From Drosophila miranda (Eukaryota > Arthropoda > Insecta > Diptera > Drosophilidae): a stretch of 64,000 nucleotides of DNA. How positions within the stretch are numbered: the stretch's first letter is position 1; each line of letters starts with the position of its first letter. Both the position numbers and the translations under genes were made by a program. Below are positions 21,101-32,309 of the stretch, piece after piece. The notes beneath the pieces are model-generated. The model worked only from the letters and a program-made list of their open reading frames with translations. It was not told where the DNA came from and did not search any database. The stretch lies in contig NC_046674.1 in assembly GCF_003369915.1 (NCBI RefSeq), positions 7,068,001 to 7,132,000 of the forward strand. The letters run 5' to 3'.

Positions 21101-24100
21101 CTGGGGCCACAAGGAAAGATTATGAGCACCTGCCCGAAGCAAGATACAAAGCTAGGCAGACTATTCTTCAGGCGGAGCCAATAGAGGAAGCTGTCACTGC
21201 CCCTGGGGCCACAAGGAAAGATTATGAGCACCTGCCCGAAGTAAGATACAAAGCTAGGCAGACTATTCTTCAGGCGGAGCCAATAGAGGAAGATGTCACT
21301 GCCCCTGGGGCCACAAGGAAAGATTATGAGCACCTGCCCGAAGTAAGATACAAAGCTAGGCAGACTATTCTTCAGGCGGAGCCAATAGAGGAAGATGTCA
21401 CTGCCCCTGGGGCCACAAGGAAAGATTATGAGCACCTGCCCGAAGCAAGATACAAAGCTAGGCAGACTATTCTTCAGGCGGAGCCAATAGAGGAAGATGT
21501 CACTGCCCCTGGGGCCACAAGGAAAGATTATGAGCACCTGCCCGAAGTAAGATACAAAGCTAGGCAGACTATTCTTCAGGCGGAGCCAATAGAGGAAGAT
21601 GTCACTGCCCCTGGGGCCACAAGGAAAGATTATGAGCACCTGCCCGAAGCAAGATACAAAGCTAGGCAGACTATTCTTCAGGCGGAGCCAATAGAGGAAG
21701 ATGTCACTGCCCCTGGGGCCACAAGGAAAGATTATGAGCACCTGCCCGAAGTAAGATACAAAGCTAGGCAGACTATTCTTCAGGCGGAGCCAATAGAGGA
21801 AGATGTCACTGCCCCTGGGGCCACAAGGAAAGATTATGAGCACCTGCCCGAAGCAAGATACAAAGCTCGGCAGACTATTCTTCAGGCGGAGCCAATAGAG
21901 GAAGATGTCACTGCCCCTGGGGCCACAAGGAAAGATTATGAGCACCTGCCCGAAGTAAGATACAAAGCTAGGCAGACTATTCTTCAGGCGGAGCCAATAG
22001 AGGAAGATGTCACTGCCCCTGGGGCCACAAGGAAAGATAATGAGCACCTGCCCGAAGTAAGATACAAAGCTAGGCAGACTATTCTTCAGGCGGAGCCAAT
22101 AGAGGAAGATGTCACTGCCCCTGGGGCCACAAGGAAAGATTATGAGCACCTGCCCGAAGTAAGATACAAAGCTAGGCAGACTATTCTTCAGGCGGAGCCA
22201 ATAGAGGAAGATGTCACTGCCCCTGGGGCCACAAGGAAAGATTATGAGCACCTGCCCGAAGTAAGATACAAAGCTAGGCAGACTATTCTTCAGGCGGAGC
22301 CAATAGAGGAAGATGTCACTGCCCCTGGGGCCACAAGGAAAGATTATGAGCACCTGCCCGAAGCAAGATACAAAGCTAGGCAGACTATTCTTCAGGCGGA
22401 GCCAATAGAGGAGGATGTCACTGCCCCTGGAGCCACAAGGAAAGATTATGAGCACCTGCCCGAAGTAAGATACAAAGCTCGGCAGACTATTCTTCAGGCG
22501 GAGCCAATAGAGGAGGATGTCACTGGCCCTGGGGCCACAAGGAAAGATTATGAGCACCTGCCCGAAGCAAGATACAAAGCTAGGCAGACTATTCTTCAGG
22601 CGGAGCCAATAGAGGAGGATGTCACTGCCCCTGGAGCCACAAGGAAAGATTATGAGCACCTGCCCGAAGCGATTAAGGAGCATCTACCAACGGGAAATCA
22701 TAGATACAAAGCTAAGGAGACTAGTCTTCAGGCGGAGCCAGTAGAGGAAGATGTCACCCCAAGGAAAGATTATGAGCACTTGCCCGAAAATAAAGATTAT
22801 AAGCACTTGGCTGAACCCGTTCAGGCGCATCATGTGTCGGACAGTAGATATCGTTCGTCGAAATCTAGGCAAGCCCTGCTAATGGCAGAAGCCATCGAGG
22901 AGAATCATTCCACTGCATACCATAGTTTCAAACCGAAAATATCTCACGAAGCCAGGGAAAAATCTGTCGCCTTCGAACCCATCAATACTCTTCCACTGTC
23001 GGAACTCATTGAAGAAAGTAAGACAGCAACTTGGACGTCTAAAGCCCGCCAAACTCTGCCCTTGGCCGCTCCCATTGAGGTAGAGGAAGAGGAGCCCCCG
23101 ACAGAACCACCCCTCGAGGAGTCTACAAAAGTGGCTCCAAGTCGTGGCTCCCGAGCTCAACAGACGTTGGTCATGTCGGAATCTATGGAAGAGCAGGAGG
23201 AGGAAGTGGGCTTCCAGAGTCACATTCAATCAATTAGAACTCATCCGGAGCTCCTTCCAATCACACCCATGCTGAGACTAAACGGATCAGAGTCAGTTTA
23301 TTCCATGGATGAATTTGAACTGCTCGAGGAGGAGAGCAAGGAGGCGGCTACGCCTCGCGGTCCGCTTCAGAAGGCGTCGGTATTGCTGCGGAAAATACGC
23401 TCCATGGGTGAGTCCATGAAAATGAGTTTCGAGGAAGATACCTTAGGATGTGGCACTCCTATACGGCACAGTGGAAATGCCAAGCGATTATCGGCCCACC
23501 TCACGCCTATTATGCCAGAGGCCAAGAAGCGTAACACCCATCTCTTTGCGGACAGTAAAACGGAGCAGGAGATGGAGATGGAGATGGAGATGAGTGTTTC
23601 CATTAAAGAAGTGACGACAGCGGTGGACAAGAACTGCGACTATATTTTGCGGCCCCGACGCACCGTATTGGAGCAGAGACCCATCACTATTTCGGATGTG
23701 TCCGCCTACTTCCAAGCTCAGCCGTGCAAGGTGAAGAAGCCGGCTGAGAGTAAGACAGAGAAGAAGGACGAGGAGAAGCGCGACACTTGCCCCAGGGATA
23801 GTGAAAGCTCCACAGATCGTTCGTTCAAGAGCTACGAACCCACAAACAAGAGTTTCATCAATCTATCCGGTGACACGATCTCTTCGGCTGCCCTAATGGG
23901 TACCATCAATGTCGATGAAATGGAGACTAGTCATATAGATAAATTTCGGCTGAGTTTGGTCTCCACTCTGGCTGATGAATCGGACACGGATGAGGAAGCA
24001 CCAGTTGAAGGCGCAGCGGCACTGGCCAAACAGCCTCAGCCAGAGCCAGAGCCCTGCCAGGAGCAGCAAGCGAGCTCTCGAGTGGTGGCTGCTGGGTCCA

Positions 24101-25245
24101 GCGCATCCTGCAGGAAGTGCATGAACTGCAGGAGATCCCTGAATGAGACAAGGCTTAGCAACGACTCTTTTGTCCTGCCCTCCCAGCCCCAGTGGGATCT
24201 GACGCGGGAAATAGAAAAGCTGCGACGCGTGAGAGCGAAGCCCAACCTGGATGATGTGCACAAGTATTGGCAAATGAAGGAGCAGGAGAGGCAGACGATC
24301 GCCCTGGAGAAAGAGCTGGACAGCTCGAGCGATGCGTCCGATGAGGAGAAGTTTAGCGAGTGGGACGTGAACGAGGTAATGGCGGAGTACAACAGGAAAA
24401 TGGAAAGGTGAGATCCATTAAAATACTTTTTACAGGCATTCATTTTAACCCGCTCCGCACCCTAGATTCAGGCGCAGCCTGGCCGATAACCCGGACATTT
24501 TACAGCAGGTTCTCGTTCGATTTGAACCAGTGGAAACGTTCTTTGATCGCTTGGCTGGCCTGTTGACCGAGCAGCAACCCAACTGGATATTTGACTATCA
24601 GCTAAAGATCTCGCGCAAATTGATCTTCACCCATCGACTGCTTACCACATTTCGCCTGATTGTTGACTATGAGACAGTGGACGACTTGGAGACTGCTATA
24701 AGGGTATGCGACCTCAACGTGGAGCAGGCCACAGTTATTCTGCCACTGCAGAGCTGGACGGCGTTTGAGCACCTGCTCGACTTTCAGCTGCAGCTCAAGC
24801 TGCCAGTAAATCTCACCGACTCGATCGAGGGCAGCAGCGTGGAGGCCTTCGCACAGTTTCTGCAACGCATAAATGCCATTTGTGTGGACATACTAGGCAC
24901 ATTCCACAAGCTATTGACTGTGCTCACAGCAACAAGGACGAGTCTTCTCAGGTACATTATCCATTATCCCGTGTGTCTTCGATTTAATTTTTTGTTTTTC
25001 CTTTCAGGCAAGCCAATCGAATCGTTGTCAAAAAGACTGTGCGCCGGCACATTGAGGTGGATACACGCACGCGCTTGGAGAAGACAGATTTCGTGATTGA
25101 AATCGCCAATGTTGAGGCAATTTCGTTCAGGGATATTCTGCAGCCAAAGCTACATTTCTTTAACGAAAATATTCAGTTTCTGCCAACGGGAGTGGCCTTT
25201 TTGGAAGCATTTCTAGATCATCCTGAACAGTATCTCAAAACTTAA
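12182..25245 (+). CDS. Spc105R: Spc105R/KNL1, long copy with giant MELT-like array, frameshifted
   Basis: Exons 12182-12309, 12368-12837, 12894-24407, 24466-24951 and 25008-25245. Splice phases agree throughout, but exon 3 is one base short: CCC at 13413-13415 where copy 1 has CCCC. As written, translation leaves the frame there. With the copy 1 reading the protein would be about 4,278 residues, roughly twice the D. melanogaster protein as I recall it. It has the RRISF PP1-docking motif, RQT-type degenerate units, 83 regular 34-residue units, then older units (RQALLMAEAIEE, RQTLPLAAPIE, QQTLVMSESMEE). The C-terminal portion is charged and helical and ends in a globular domain-like segment (exons 4-5), the expected kinetochore-anchoring end. 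The frameshift may be a base-call error, because Spc105R is essential in flies. Confidence 0.88.
14035..22710 (+). repeat. 102-bp tandem array in Spc105R copy 2 (83 units)
   Basis: The length fits 83 units of 102 bp plus seven 30-bp inserts exactly. It is followed by a degenerate unit (KAKETSLQAEP...). Higher-order structure is visible: a 6-unit block (612 bp; variants EP, EV, EV, EA, EA, then an IYED unit) recurs with IYED units near 17347, 17959 and 18571. An 1,152-bp block (11 units plus one insert) recurs from about 19.1 to 20.2 kb. All units keep frame, and the antisense strand is open across most of the array. Confidence 0.95.
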
Positions 25246-25249
25246 TAAA
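25244..25249 (+). terminator. Spc105R poly(A) signal overlapping the stop codon
   Basis: AATAAA begins inside the TAA stop (25243-25245), implying a very short 3' UTR for Spc105R copy 2. Confidence 0.65.
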
Positions 25250-25505
25250 CCTTGAAGGTATTAGAAACAAAAACAATTTATATTGTTATTTTTTATTTTA
25301 TTGCTTGTTATCTTTAGCTATCTATTTCATAATTGTTAACGGTATATTAAAGAACATTGAAACTGAAATCGTGCTCCCCCCATCATTTATTCACCTGCAT
25401 TGCATTTATGTCCTTGTCACACATTTCCTTTCAAACTTAGGCGCACAGCTATACTATCTAGTCGATAATAACGTTAGCCGTTCACCAATGACCTTTCTGT
25501 TTTGA

Positions 25506-25832
25506 ACTTTTTTGCTTAAACTTCATTTTAGACACTATCCAAGAAAAACGAGAGATTTCTGATCATGGAGAGAATGATTAACCCATTGTTGACCAGCTAT
25601 ATAAAAATACCCACGAATATCATGAAACTATACGAATTTAGGCGCAGTTCAGGTGAAAGATATCGTTGTTTTTTTTAAGTTCAGAGGAAAGATGGCATGG
25701 ATCTAGCAAAAAGATTTGCAATTAGTACCATTTACCTCAAATCGTTACATTGTTTAAATAGAGGGGGGTTCAGTGGGTTAATTTCGTTTTTGTCAGACCG
25801 TATATTTTTTCGCTAAGTCCCAGGTCACACTG
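25506..25832 (+). repeat. dispersed promoter-proximal repeat, copy B
   Basis: Contains TTTGCTTAAAC, a diverged TGATCATGGAGAG block, ATTAACCCATTGTTGACCA, GCGCAGTTCAGGTGAAAG and GGGGTTCAGTGGGTTAA. It ends in a perfect motif 1, GGTCACACTG at 25823-25832. No well-supported gene starts directly after it, so the motif may be an orphan promoter. Confidence 0.65.
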
Positions 25833-26235
25833 ATTGTCTTGCCACCATGCCTAGCTCACACACCATGCAAATTTTTCATAGTATTATCCAGTATATTTTA
25901 TGTCGCGTTATGGACTCAACCTCTTGTCGAATGCACCAATGTAGAACACGTGCAGAAATGCCATTTAAAGCCATGTCCCAGACCACATCGAATACTAATT
26001 CGCGATCAGCATCTCGGAAAAAAGCATGTTAAAAAGTTGATAACGGAGGTTTTTCACACTGGCGCTTCCATGGGGCCTATATTAAAAAAAAAACGGGCAA
26101 ACATATATGAAACGTACACAAACGCACCACTCCAGGTGTCGCTTTTAGTAATTACATCAAAATGTAGTTAACATGTTTGCAAGTGTGTAGTTATTGTGTA
26201 GTTACCATGTAAAGAAATTTGTGTAATGGAAATTG

Positions 26236-26514
26236 TTGTTGACCGTTTTTGCTTAAACCTTATTTTATAAACAATGCAATTAAAATGAAAGCTTAAAGTT
26301 AAGCAGTCTTGTAGGAAATTTATTAAGTAATCGTTTTTAAATTATGAGTTCAAAGCTGAGGGTCTTAGCTCGCTGGTAATATCCAACCGAATATCAAAAA
26401 CGAGGAATATGATGCAACTTGAAACCAATAAATCGCCAGTATATTCACGGTATATTTTAACATTTGTGACGTAGTTTCGGTATATTTTTGATCGATAAAT
26501 CTGTGGTCACACTG
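26236..26514 (+). repeat. dispersed promoter-proximal repeat, copy B2
   Basis: Shares TTTTTGCTTAAACCTTATTTTA, CAGTCTTGTAG, CCGAATATCAAAAACGAGG and two GGTATATTTT blocks with other copies. It ends with motif 1 at 26505-26514, 127 bp before the mib1 start codon. Confidence 0.65.
26505..26514 (+). promoter_or_regulatory. mib1 core promoter: motif 1
   Basis: Perfect GGTCACACTG. A motif-6-like TCGGTATATTT lies near 26478-26488 and a partial DRE (ATCGATAAAT) near 26491. It probably sets the mib1 start site downstream. Confidence 0.7.
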
Positions 26515-26641
26515 ATCCCAACCTTACTTTTTCATTTGGGATCCCCAAAAAGCGATAAAAATCGCGATTGCTTTAGCAATAGAGCGAACAAATAGTAAGA
26601 AAAGACCAAGTGGTTACTAAATAGCAGATTGGCGTTGGAAA

Positions 26642-29600
26642 ATGTCTTGCGCCGCAACTTTGTCTGCGGCTAAAGACACAACAAATGCTGCAAATGGCAG
26701 CGGAGCACCAACGTCGGGCACCTCATCGACAGCAGCTGTGGGTGTGGTAGTGAGCAGTGGTGGTGCTGGTAACGTTGCAGCGGTTGCAGGTGGCACGACG
26801 GCGTCCACAGCAGCAGCTGGCGGTGGTGCAAGCGCCGGTGCCAGCTCAGCGGCTGCCGTCGCCAGACGCTTCTCCATGGAGGGCGTCGGGGCACGGGTCA
26901 TTCGCGGTCCGGACTGGAAGTGGAACAAACAGGTGAGGGGAGGGGTCGGGGTCAGGGTCAGGCCGCCCAGCAAACACTCAATTGTGTTCAATTGAATTAA
27001 TTGCACGATCCGCTGCGATCGATGCTCGCTCTGTTTTCGCACAGCCTCAACCACTGTGCGATGACGAGATAATTTTCAACCTGCCAATTCCCCGGGAGAT
27101 AGTCCCCACCGATAGCCTAGAGGCCTGGAGGCAGGGCGACTAGCGACAAGCGGCTGCCTACCCTAACTGTTAGTTGCGATAATGCACTTAAACTGCAATT
27201 TTCGCATCGTAATAGCCGTGGGTTTCGGTTGCAATTAGGGATCGAATCGAATCGAACGACTGTGGTGACTCATTCTCTTTTTCCCTTTTTTGGTATCTAC
27301 CCCGATTCTAGGACGGCGGCGAGGGTCACGTTGGCACTGTTCGCAACTTTGAGTCCGCCGAGGAGGTGGTCGTTGTCTGGGACAATGGCACCGCTGCCAA
27401 CTACCGCTGCGCTGGGGCCTACGATCTTCGTATCCTGGACAGTGCTCCGACCGGCGTGAAGCATGAGGGCACCATGTGCGACACCTGTCGCCAGCAGCCC
27501 ATCTTCGGCATACGCTGGAAGTGCGCCGAGTGCATCAATTACGACTTGTGCTCGATTTGCTATCACGGCGACAAGCATCATCTGAGGCATCGTTTCTATA
27601 GGATTACGACACCGGGCGGGGAGCGCACAATGCTGGAGCCGCGTCGCAAATCGAAGAAGGTGCTGGCCAGGGGTATCTTTCCGGGCGCCCGTGTGGTGCG
27701 TGGCGTCGACTGGCAGTGGGAGGACCAGGACGGTGGCGTGGGACGCCGCGGAAAGGTGAATGAGATCCAGGATTGGTCCTCGGCATCGCCCCGATCGGCA
27801 GCCTACGTCATCTGGGACAATGGCTCCAAGAATCTCTATCGCGTTGGCTTCGAGGGCATGGCCGACCTGAAGGTCGTCAACGATGCCAAAGGCAGCAATG
27901 TCTATCGGGATCACCTGCCGCTGCTGGGGGAGAATGGGCCCGGCAAAGGACCCCACGGCTTCCAGATTGGGGATAAAGTCACTGTGGACTTGGACCTGGA
28001 AATTGTCCAGTCCCTGCAGCACGGCCACGGCGGCTGGACAGACGGCATGTTCGAGTGCCTGAGCAATGCCGGCATGGTTGTCGGCATCGACGAGGATCAC
28101 GACATTGTGGTGGCCTACAACTCTGGCAATCGGTGGACCTTCAATCCGGCTGTCCTCACCAAGGTCTCATCGCCGACCACCGCCCCACCAGAGTTTCAGG
28201 TGGGTGACATTGTCAAGATCTGCTCGGATGTGGAGAGTATCAAGATACTTCAACGCGGCCACGGCGAATGGGCCGATGCCATGCAGCTGACCCTCGGCAA
28301 GATTGGACGCGTCCAGCAGGTGTACCACGACAATGACCTCAAGGTGGAGGTGGGCAACACATCCTGGACGTACAACCCGCTGGCCGTCTGCAAGGTGGCC
28401 TCCTCCACGGCCGACGGCAACTGTGCCCCGGTCATACCCAGTGGCGAGCGGCTTTCGGCCATTCTCAAGAAGCTATTCGAACCGAATATCTCGGGCGATG
28501 CCACCGAGGAGTTTGTCAAGGCGGCTGCCAATGGATTTGCGGTGAGTACAGCTAGAGCTCGGCATTTTTTGTTACCCCCAGGTAAGCTAATCCTTGCCGA
28601 TCCTTCAGGCCCGCTGCGAGGAGTACTTGGCTGGAGCTGCTGCTGGACAACAGCCCTCCACATCGAGCGCCTCGCCCAGCGCCGCTGGACCAGATGTGAA
28701 TGTGAACGGGGTGTTTGCCGGTCACACGGCCCTCCAGGCAGCCAGCCAGAATGGTCATACCGAGGTCATACAAGTGCTCCTTCGTCACGCCGTCGATGTG
28801 GAAATCGAGGACAAGGACGGCGACCGGGCCGTCCATCATGCGGCCTTTGGCGATGAGGCGGCTGTCATTGAAATTCTGGCGAAGGCTGGAGCCGATCTGA
28901 ATGCGCGCAACAAGCGGCGGCAGACCTCCCTCCACATAGCCGTCAACAAGGGGCACTTGAATGTGGTGAAGACGCTCCTTACACTTGGGTGTCATCCGAG
29001 TCTGCAGGATTCCGAGGGCGATACGCCGCTGCATGATGCCATCTCGAAGGAGCACGATGAGATGCTATCTCTTCTGCTGGACTTTGGGGCGGACATCACG
29101 CTCAACAACAACAATGGCTTCAATGCACTCCACCATGCCGCTCTAAAGGGTAATCCCAGCGCCATGAAGATACTGCTGACCAAAACGAATCGCCCCTGGA
29201 TTGTGGAGGAGAAGAAGGACGATGGCTATACGGCCCTGCATCTGGCCGCCCTTAACAATCACGTGGAGATCGCCGAACTGCTTGTGCACATGGGCAAGGC
29301 CAACATGGACAGGCAGAATGTAAACCTTCAGACGGCCCTCCATCTGGCCGTGGAGCGGCAGCATGTGCAGATTGTCAAGCTGCTCGTGCAAGATGGCGCC
29401 GATCTGAACATACCCGATAAGGATGGGGACACGCCCCTGCACGAGGCACTGCGCCATCACACGCTCTCGCAGCTGAAGCAGCTCCAAGATGTGGAGGGAT
29501 TCGGCAAGCTTCTAATGGGCCTGCGCAATGCCAACAACAAGAAGGCGTCGGCCTCGATTGCCTGCTTTCTGGCCGCCAATGGAGCAGATCTGACCCTCAA

Positions 29601-30783
29601 GAATCGCAAACAGCAAACGCCATTAGATCTTTGCCCAGATCCGAATCTCTGCAAGACCCTCGTCAAGTGCTACAACGAGCGCAAGACCGATGACTCGGAG
29701 TTGCCCGGAAATGTGGCCGGCACCAGCCTGAATGCCAGAGCCAGGGCAGCAGCTGGTGGTGGTGCCAGCGGCGGCGGTGGAGGCTCCGCGACTATCATGC
29801 ATCAAGCGTCTTCGGCCAGCCTGCCGCCAGCTCCAGCGGCATCCGCCTCCGCGTCGTCTTCATCGTTCGGCCTGAATGGCCTCAACTCGGACATGAGCCA
29901 GTCCCTCCACGTGGAACCCTCGAAGACCGGGGGAACCAGTCTGGAGGAGTGCATGGTCTGCTCGGACGCCAAGCGGGATACGGTCTTCAAGCCCTGCGGC
30001 CACGTCAGCTGCTGCGACACGTGTGCCCCCCGCGTGAAGAAGTGCCTCATCTGCCGCGAGACGGTCTCCTCACGCGAGAAGATTGACGAGTGCATGGTCT
30101 GCTCCGACCGACGGGCGGCCGTCTTCTTCCGCCCCTGCGGCCACATGGTGGCCTGCGAACACTGCAGTGTTCTCATGAAGAAGTGCGTCCTCTGTCGCAC
30201 CCAAGTGGACGAGATGCTCTCCTTCAGCCTCTGCTGTGGCGGCATTGGGCGGCCAGAGAAGGTCACATCTAACGCCGCAGTCTCTCAGCTCATCTGCCAA
30301 CTGCCCGAAGTTGGGGAGAAGTTCATGGAGGCATCGGCCATACCATGCGTGAACACCTCTGGCCATAGCGTAGCCATGAACAACACGGTGGTGACGCCCG
30401 TGGCAGGCAGCAGCAATCAGTTGAATAGCCAAAACAATCTGCTGGTCGCTGCTGCGGCTGCTTCCTCAAATCTCGCGGCTGCCAGTGGCATGGTGGCCCC
30501 ATCCAATGTCAACAATTTCCAAATGGACGATGTGCAGAAGCTCAAGCAGCAGCTGCAGGACATCAAGGAGCAGGTGAGAGTCCGGCAAAGCACATCTACG
30601 AGTGAGATTACTAATCCTATTGTTTCGTTTGATGTTTTTCAGACCATGTGCCCCGTTTGCTTTGATCGGATCAAGAATATGGTCTTCCTGTGTGGCCATG
30701 GCACCTGCCAGATGTGCGGCGACCAGATCGAGGGCTGTCCCATCTGCCGCAAGACGGTGGAGAAACGTATCCTGCTCTTCTGA
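26642..30783 (+). CDS. mib1: E3 ubiquitin ligase Mind bomb 1
   Basis: Exons 26642-26932, 27312-28541, 28609-30573 and 30643-30783; all introns are phase 0; 1,208 residues. Mib1 ubiquitylates the Notch ligands Delta and Serrate and drives their endocytosis in the signal-sending cell. Domains in order: an Ala/Gly-rich N-terminus; a first Mib/Herc2 domain (about 78-145); a ZZ zinc finger (about 150-205, CDTC...CAEC...CSIC); a second Mib/Herc2 domain; two Mib repeats ending near residue 480; about eight ankyrin repeats (about 540-830); a low-complexity Ala/Ser/Gly linker; and three C-terminal RING fingers (near 954, 1002 and 1163). The last RING ends [11 protein letters not shown]. The final 69-bp intron has no in-frame stop, so its retention would still give an open frame, but it has good splice sites and interrupts just before the last RING. 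Confidence 0.96.
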
Positions 30784-31025
30784 AGCCGAAGCCCCTTTCC
30801 GGTTTCTCTCGTACTATATTCCGCGCACAGGTCTTGAATGGCACAGGATTTATAAGTATTAGGATTATATACCCCTTCCACACACACTCACACATATATA
30901 TACAACTCTATATATATCTACACAAATATCTCTTCTATATATCGATATCGATCGTCTTATAAAGAAGAAAATATATATTTTTAACAAATATTCCACCAAA
31001 ACGACGGCCTCAAGCCATGCCTTGT

Positions 31026-32309
31026 TTAAGCGGAAATACTCTTGCTCTTGCTGCTGGGCTCCTTGTCCATCAGGTCCTTGAGGATGTCCTTCTTCGCCTC
31101 GAAGTAGTCGCGGAACCACAGAATGTGATCCTTCTTTTCCTGGGCCGTCACGTAGGGATTCTTGGAGAGACCCACGCAGACGAGCTCCATGAAATGCCGA
31201 ATGGGTCCCCGGCTGGGACACCACCCCTCCAGATGCTGGTCGAGAAAGATGTGCTCCGAGAAGTCCACATTAACCTCGTCCCCCCAATCCTGCTCGTTGT
31301 CAATGGGGAAGCGCCAGACCTTGCCCTGCTCCGTCCACAGGACCATCTGCTCGAAGTAGTTTGCCGGCGGATGGGCGGCATGAAGACTGAGCTCGCGCTC
31401 GCTCAGCTGCGACCAGGTGGAGAGAATGTCGTCTGAGATCGGCAGGGGTTCCTTGAAGATGCCCAGAGGCTCGCCGCCAAACAGATTGACGCTGCCCGTG
31501 AAGGATTCGGCTTCGCGCTTTGTGTGCCTCTGCGGGCGCTGCTGATATCGATCCGAATGCTTCGGGCGCGAGGCCAAGGTGCGCCGCACGTACTCCCCAC
31601 GCGTCTGCTCGGTCTGCTGCGGCTGCTGGCGACGATCGATTTTCATGCCCACAATCAGTTGGCTGGAAGGAGAGAGAGAGAGAGAGATAGAGAGTGAGTA
31701 GGAAATAATCTCAATGCGGGTGCATTGCACTCACCTCAGATTAAGCTCCTTCTCTGGGGCGCCTCCTCCGCCGGCTGCCGGATCTGCTGTCTGTGCTTCG
31801 CCCGACGCCGATGGCGGAGCTTCTGGACCATGGCCCAGCAGTTTGGCCAGTAGCTCGGATTCTGTCTGCTTTTTGTCACTCTCGCTGGTGCCCAGCATGC
31901 TGGCAATGTTCTTGGCTGCCGTTAGGACATTTTTTGATGCAGCGTCCTGCTTCAAGGCCTCCTTGCGGCGACGATTGGCATCGCCAGGACGGGGAAAATC
32001 TGCAGCCGACATTTGGTCTGTGGCCTGCATGCTGCCAAGCAGGCGATTCAAGCGTTGGGCGGCTGTCTCCTCTGGCTTTTTGTGTACCTTTTTCCTGGGC
32101 TTTTCATCGTCAGAGGAGGAGTACCCCCCGTCGTCGTCTTTGGACTGCGAGGAGGAGGAGTAGCTGTTGACCAATCCCACGTTTTTGTAGACAGCCGGCA
32201 GCAAAGACCTAGAGGGAAAACAGAAAAGTTTATAATTCGCAGAAGATGATTAGATCCAAATTAAAGCTTACCGTAAGCTCAGTCTCTGTGAGCTGCGTAT
32301 AGCCAACAT
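31026..32309 (-). CDS. mRpS31: mitochondrial ribosomal protein S31
   Basis: Three exons on the minus strand: 32272-32309 (start), 31735-32208 and 31026-31662; 382 residues. It is a small-subunit mitoribosome component found in animals. The 38-bp first exon encodes MLAIRSSQRLSLR, a basic, hydroxylated, acid-free start typical of a mitochondrial presequence, and it splices in phase to SLLPAVYKN. The middle is Ser/Asp-rich and low complexity. The C-terminal half (LFGGEPLGIFKEPLP, LSERELSLHAAHPPANYFEQMVLWTEQGKVWRFP-type region, GPIRHFMELVCVGLSKNPY) is the conserved S31 domain. Its 3' end converges on mib1 with a 242-bp gap. Exon 1 was placed by splice signals and phase, because the second exon alone would start without a targeting signal. 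Confidence 0.92.

Larger units (their letters stand above)
25250..26641. other. intergenic region Spc105R-mib1
   Basis: Holds two copies of the dispersed repeat (25506-25832 and 26236-26514) and, between them, a stretch with short frames at 25839-26171 and 25847-26032. Neither frame looks like a known protein. The first has a hydrophobic start and the second is Ser/Arg-rich. Part of the stretch (26038-26075) resembles inverted sequence near 48700-48745, so it is probably repeat-derived too. Confidence 0.5.

Noticed and set aside
15205-22683. 2,492-codon open frame on the minus strand through the Spc105R array
   Set aside because: Units are 102 bp (divisible by three), so one stop-free antisense unit is stop-free throughout. 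It has no start context, no domain, and only mirrors the coding strand. The same holds for 9099-9788, 9858-10520 and 10602-11360.
8892-22710. CRISPR-like array of evenly spaced repeats
   Set aside because: The repeats are contiguous 102-bp coding units without unique spacers, in a eukaryotic gene.
25839-26171. 110-codon plus-strand frame with a hydrophobic start
   Set aside because: No recognisable family, overlaps another frame of similar quality, and lies in sequence that resembles a repeat near 48.7 kb. Kept only as a possible orphan transcript.
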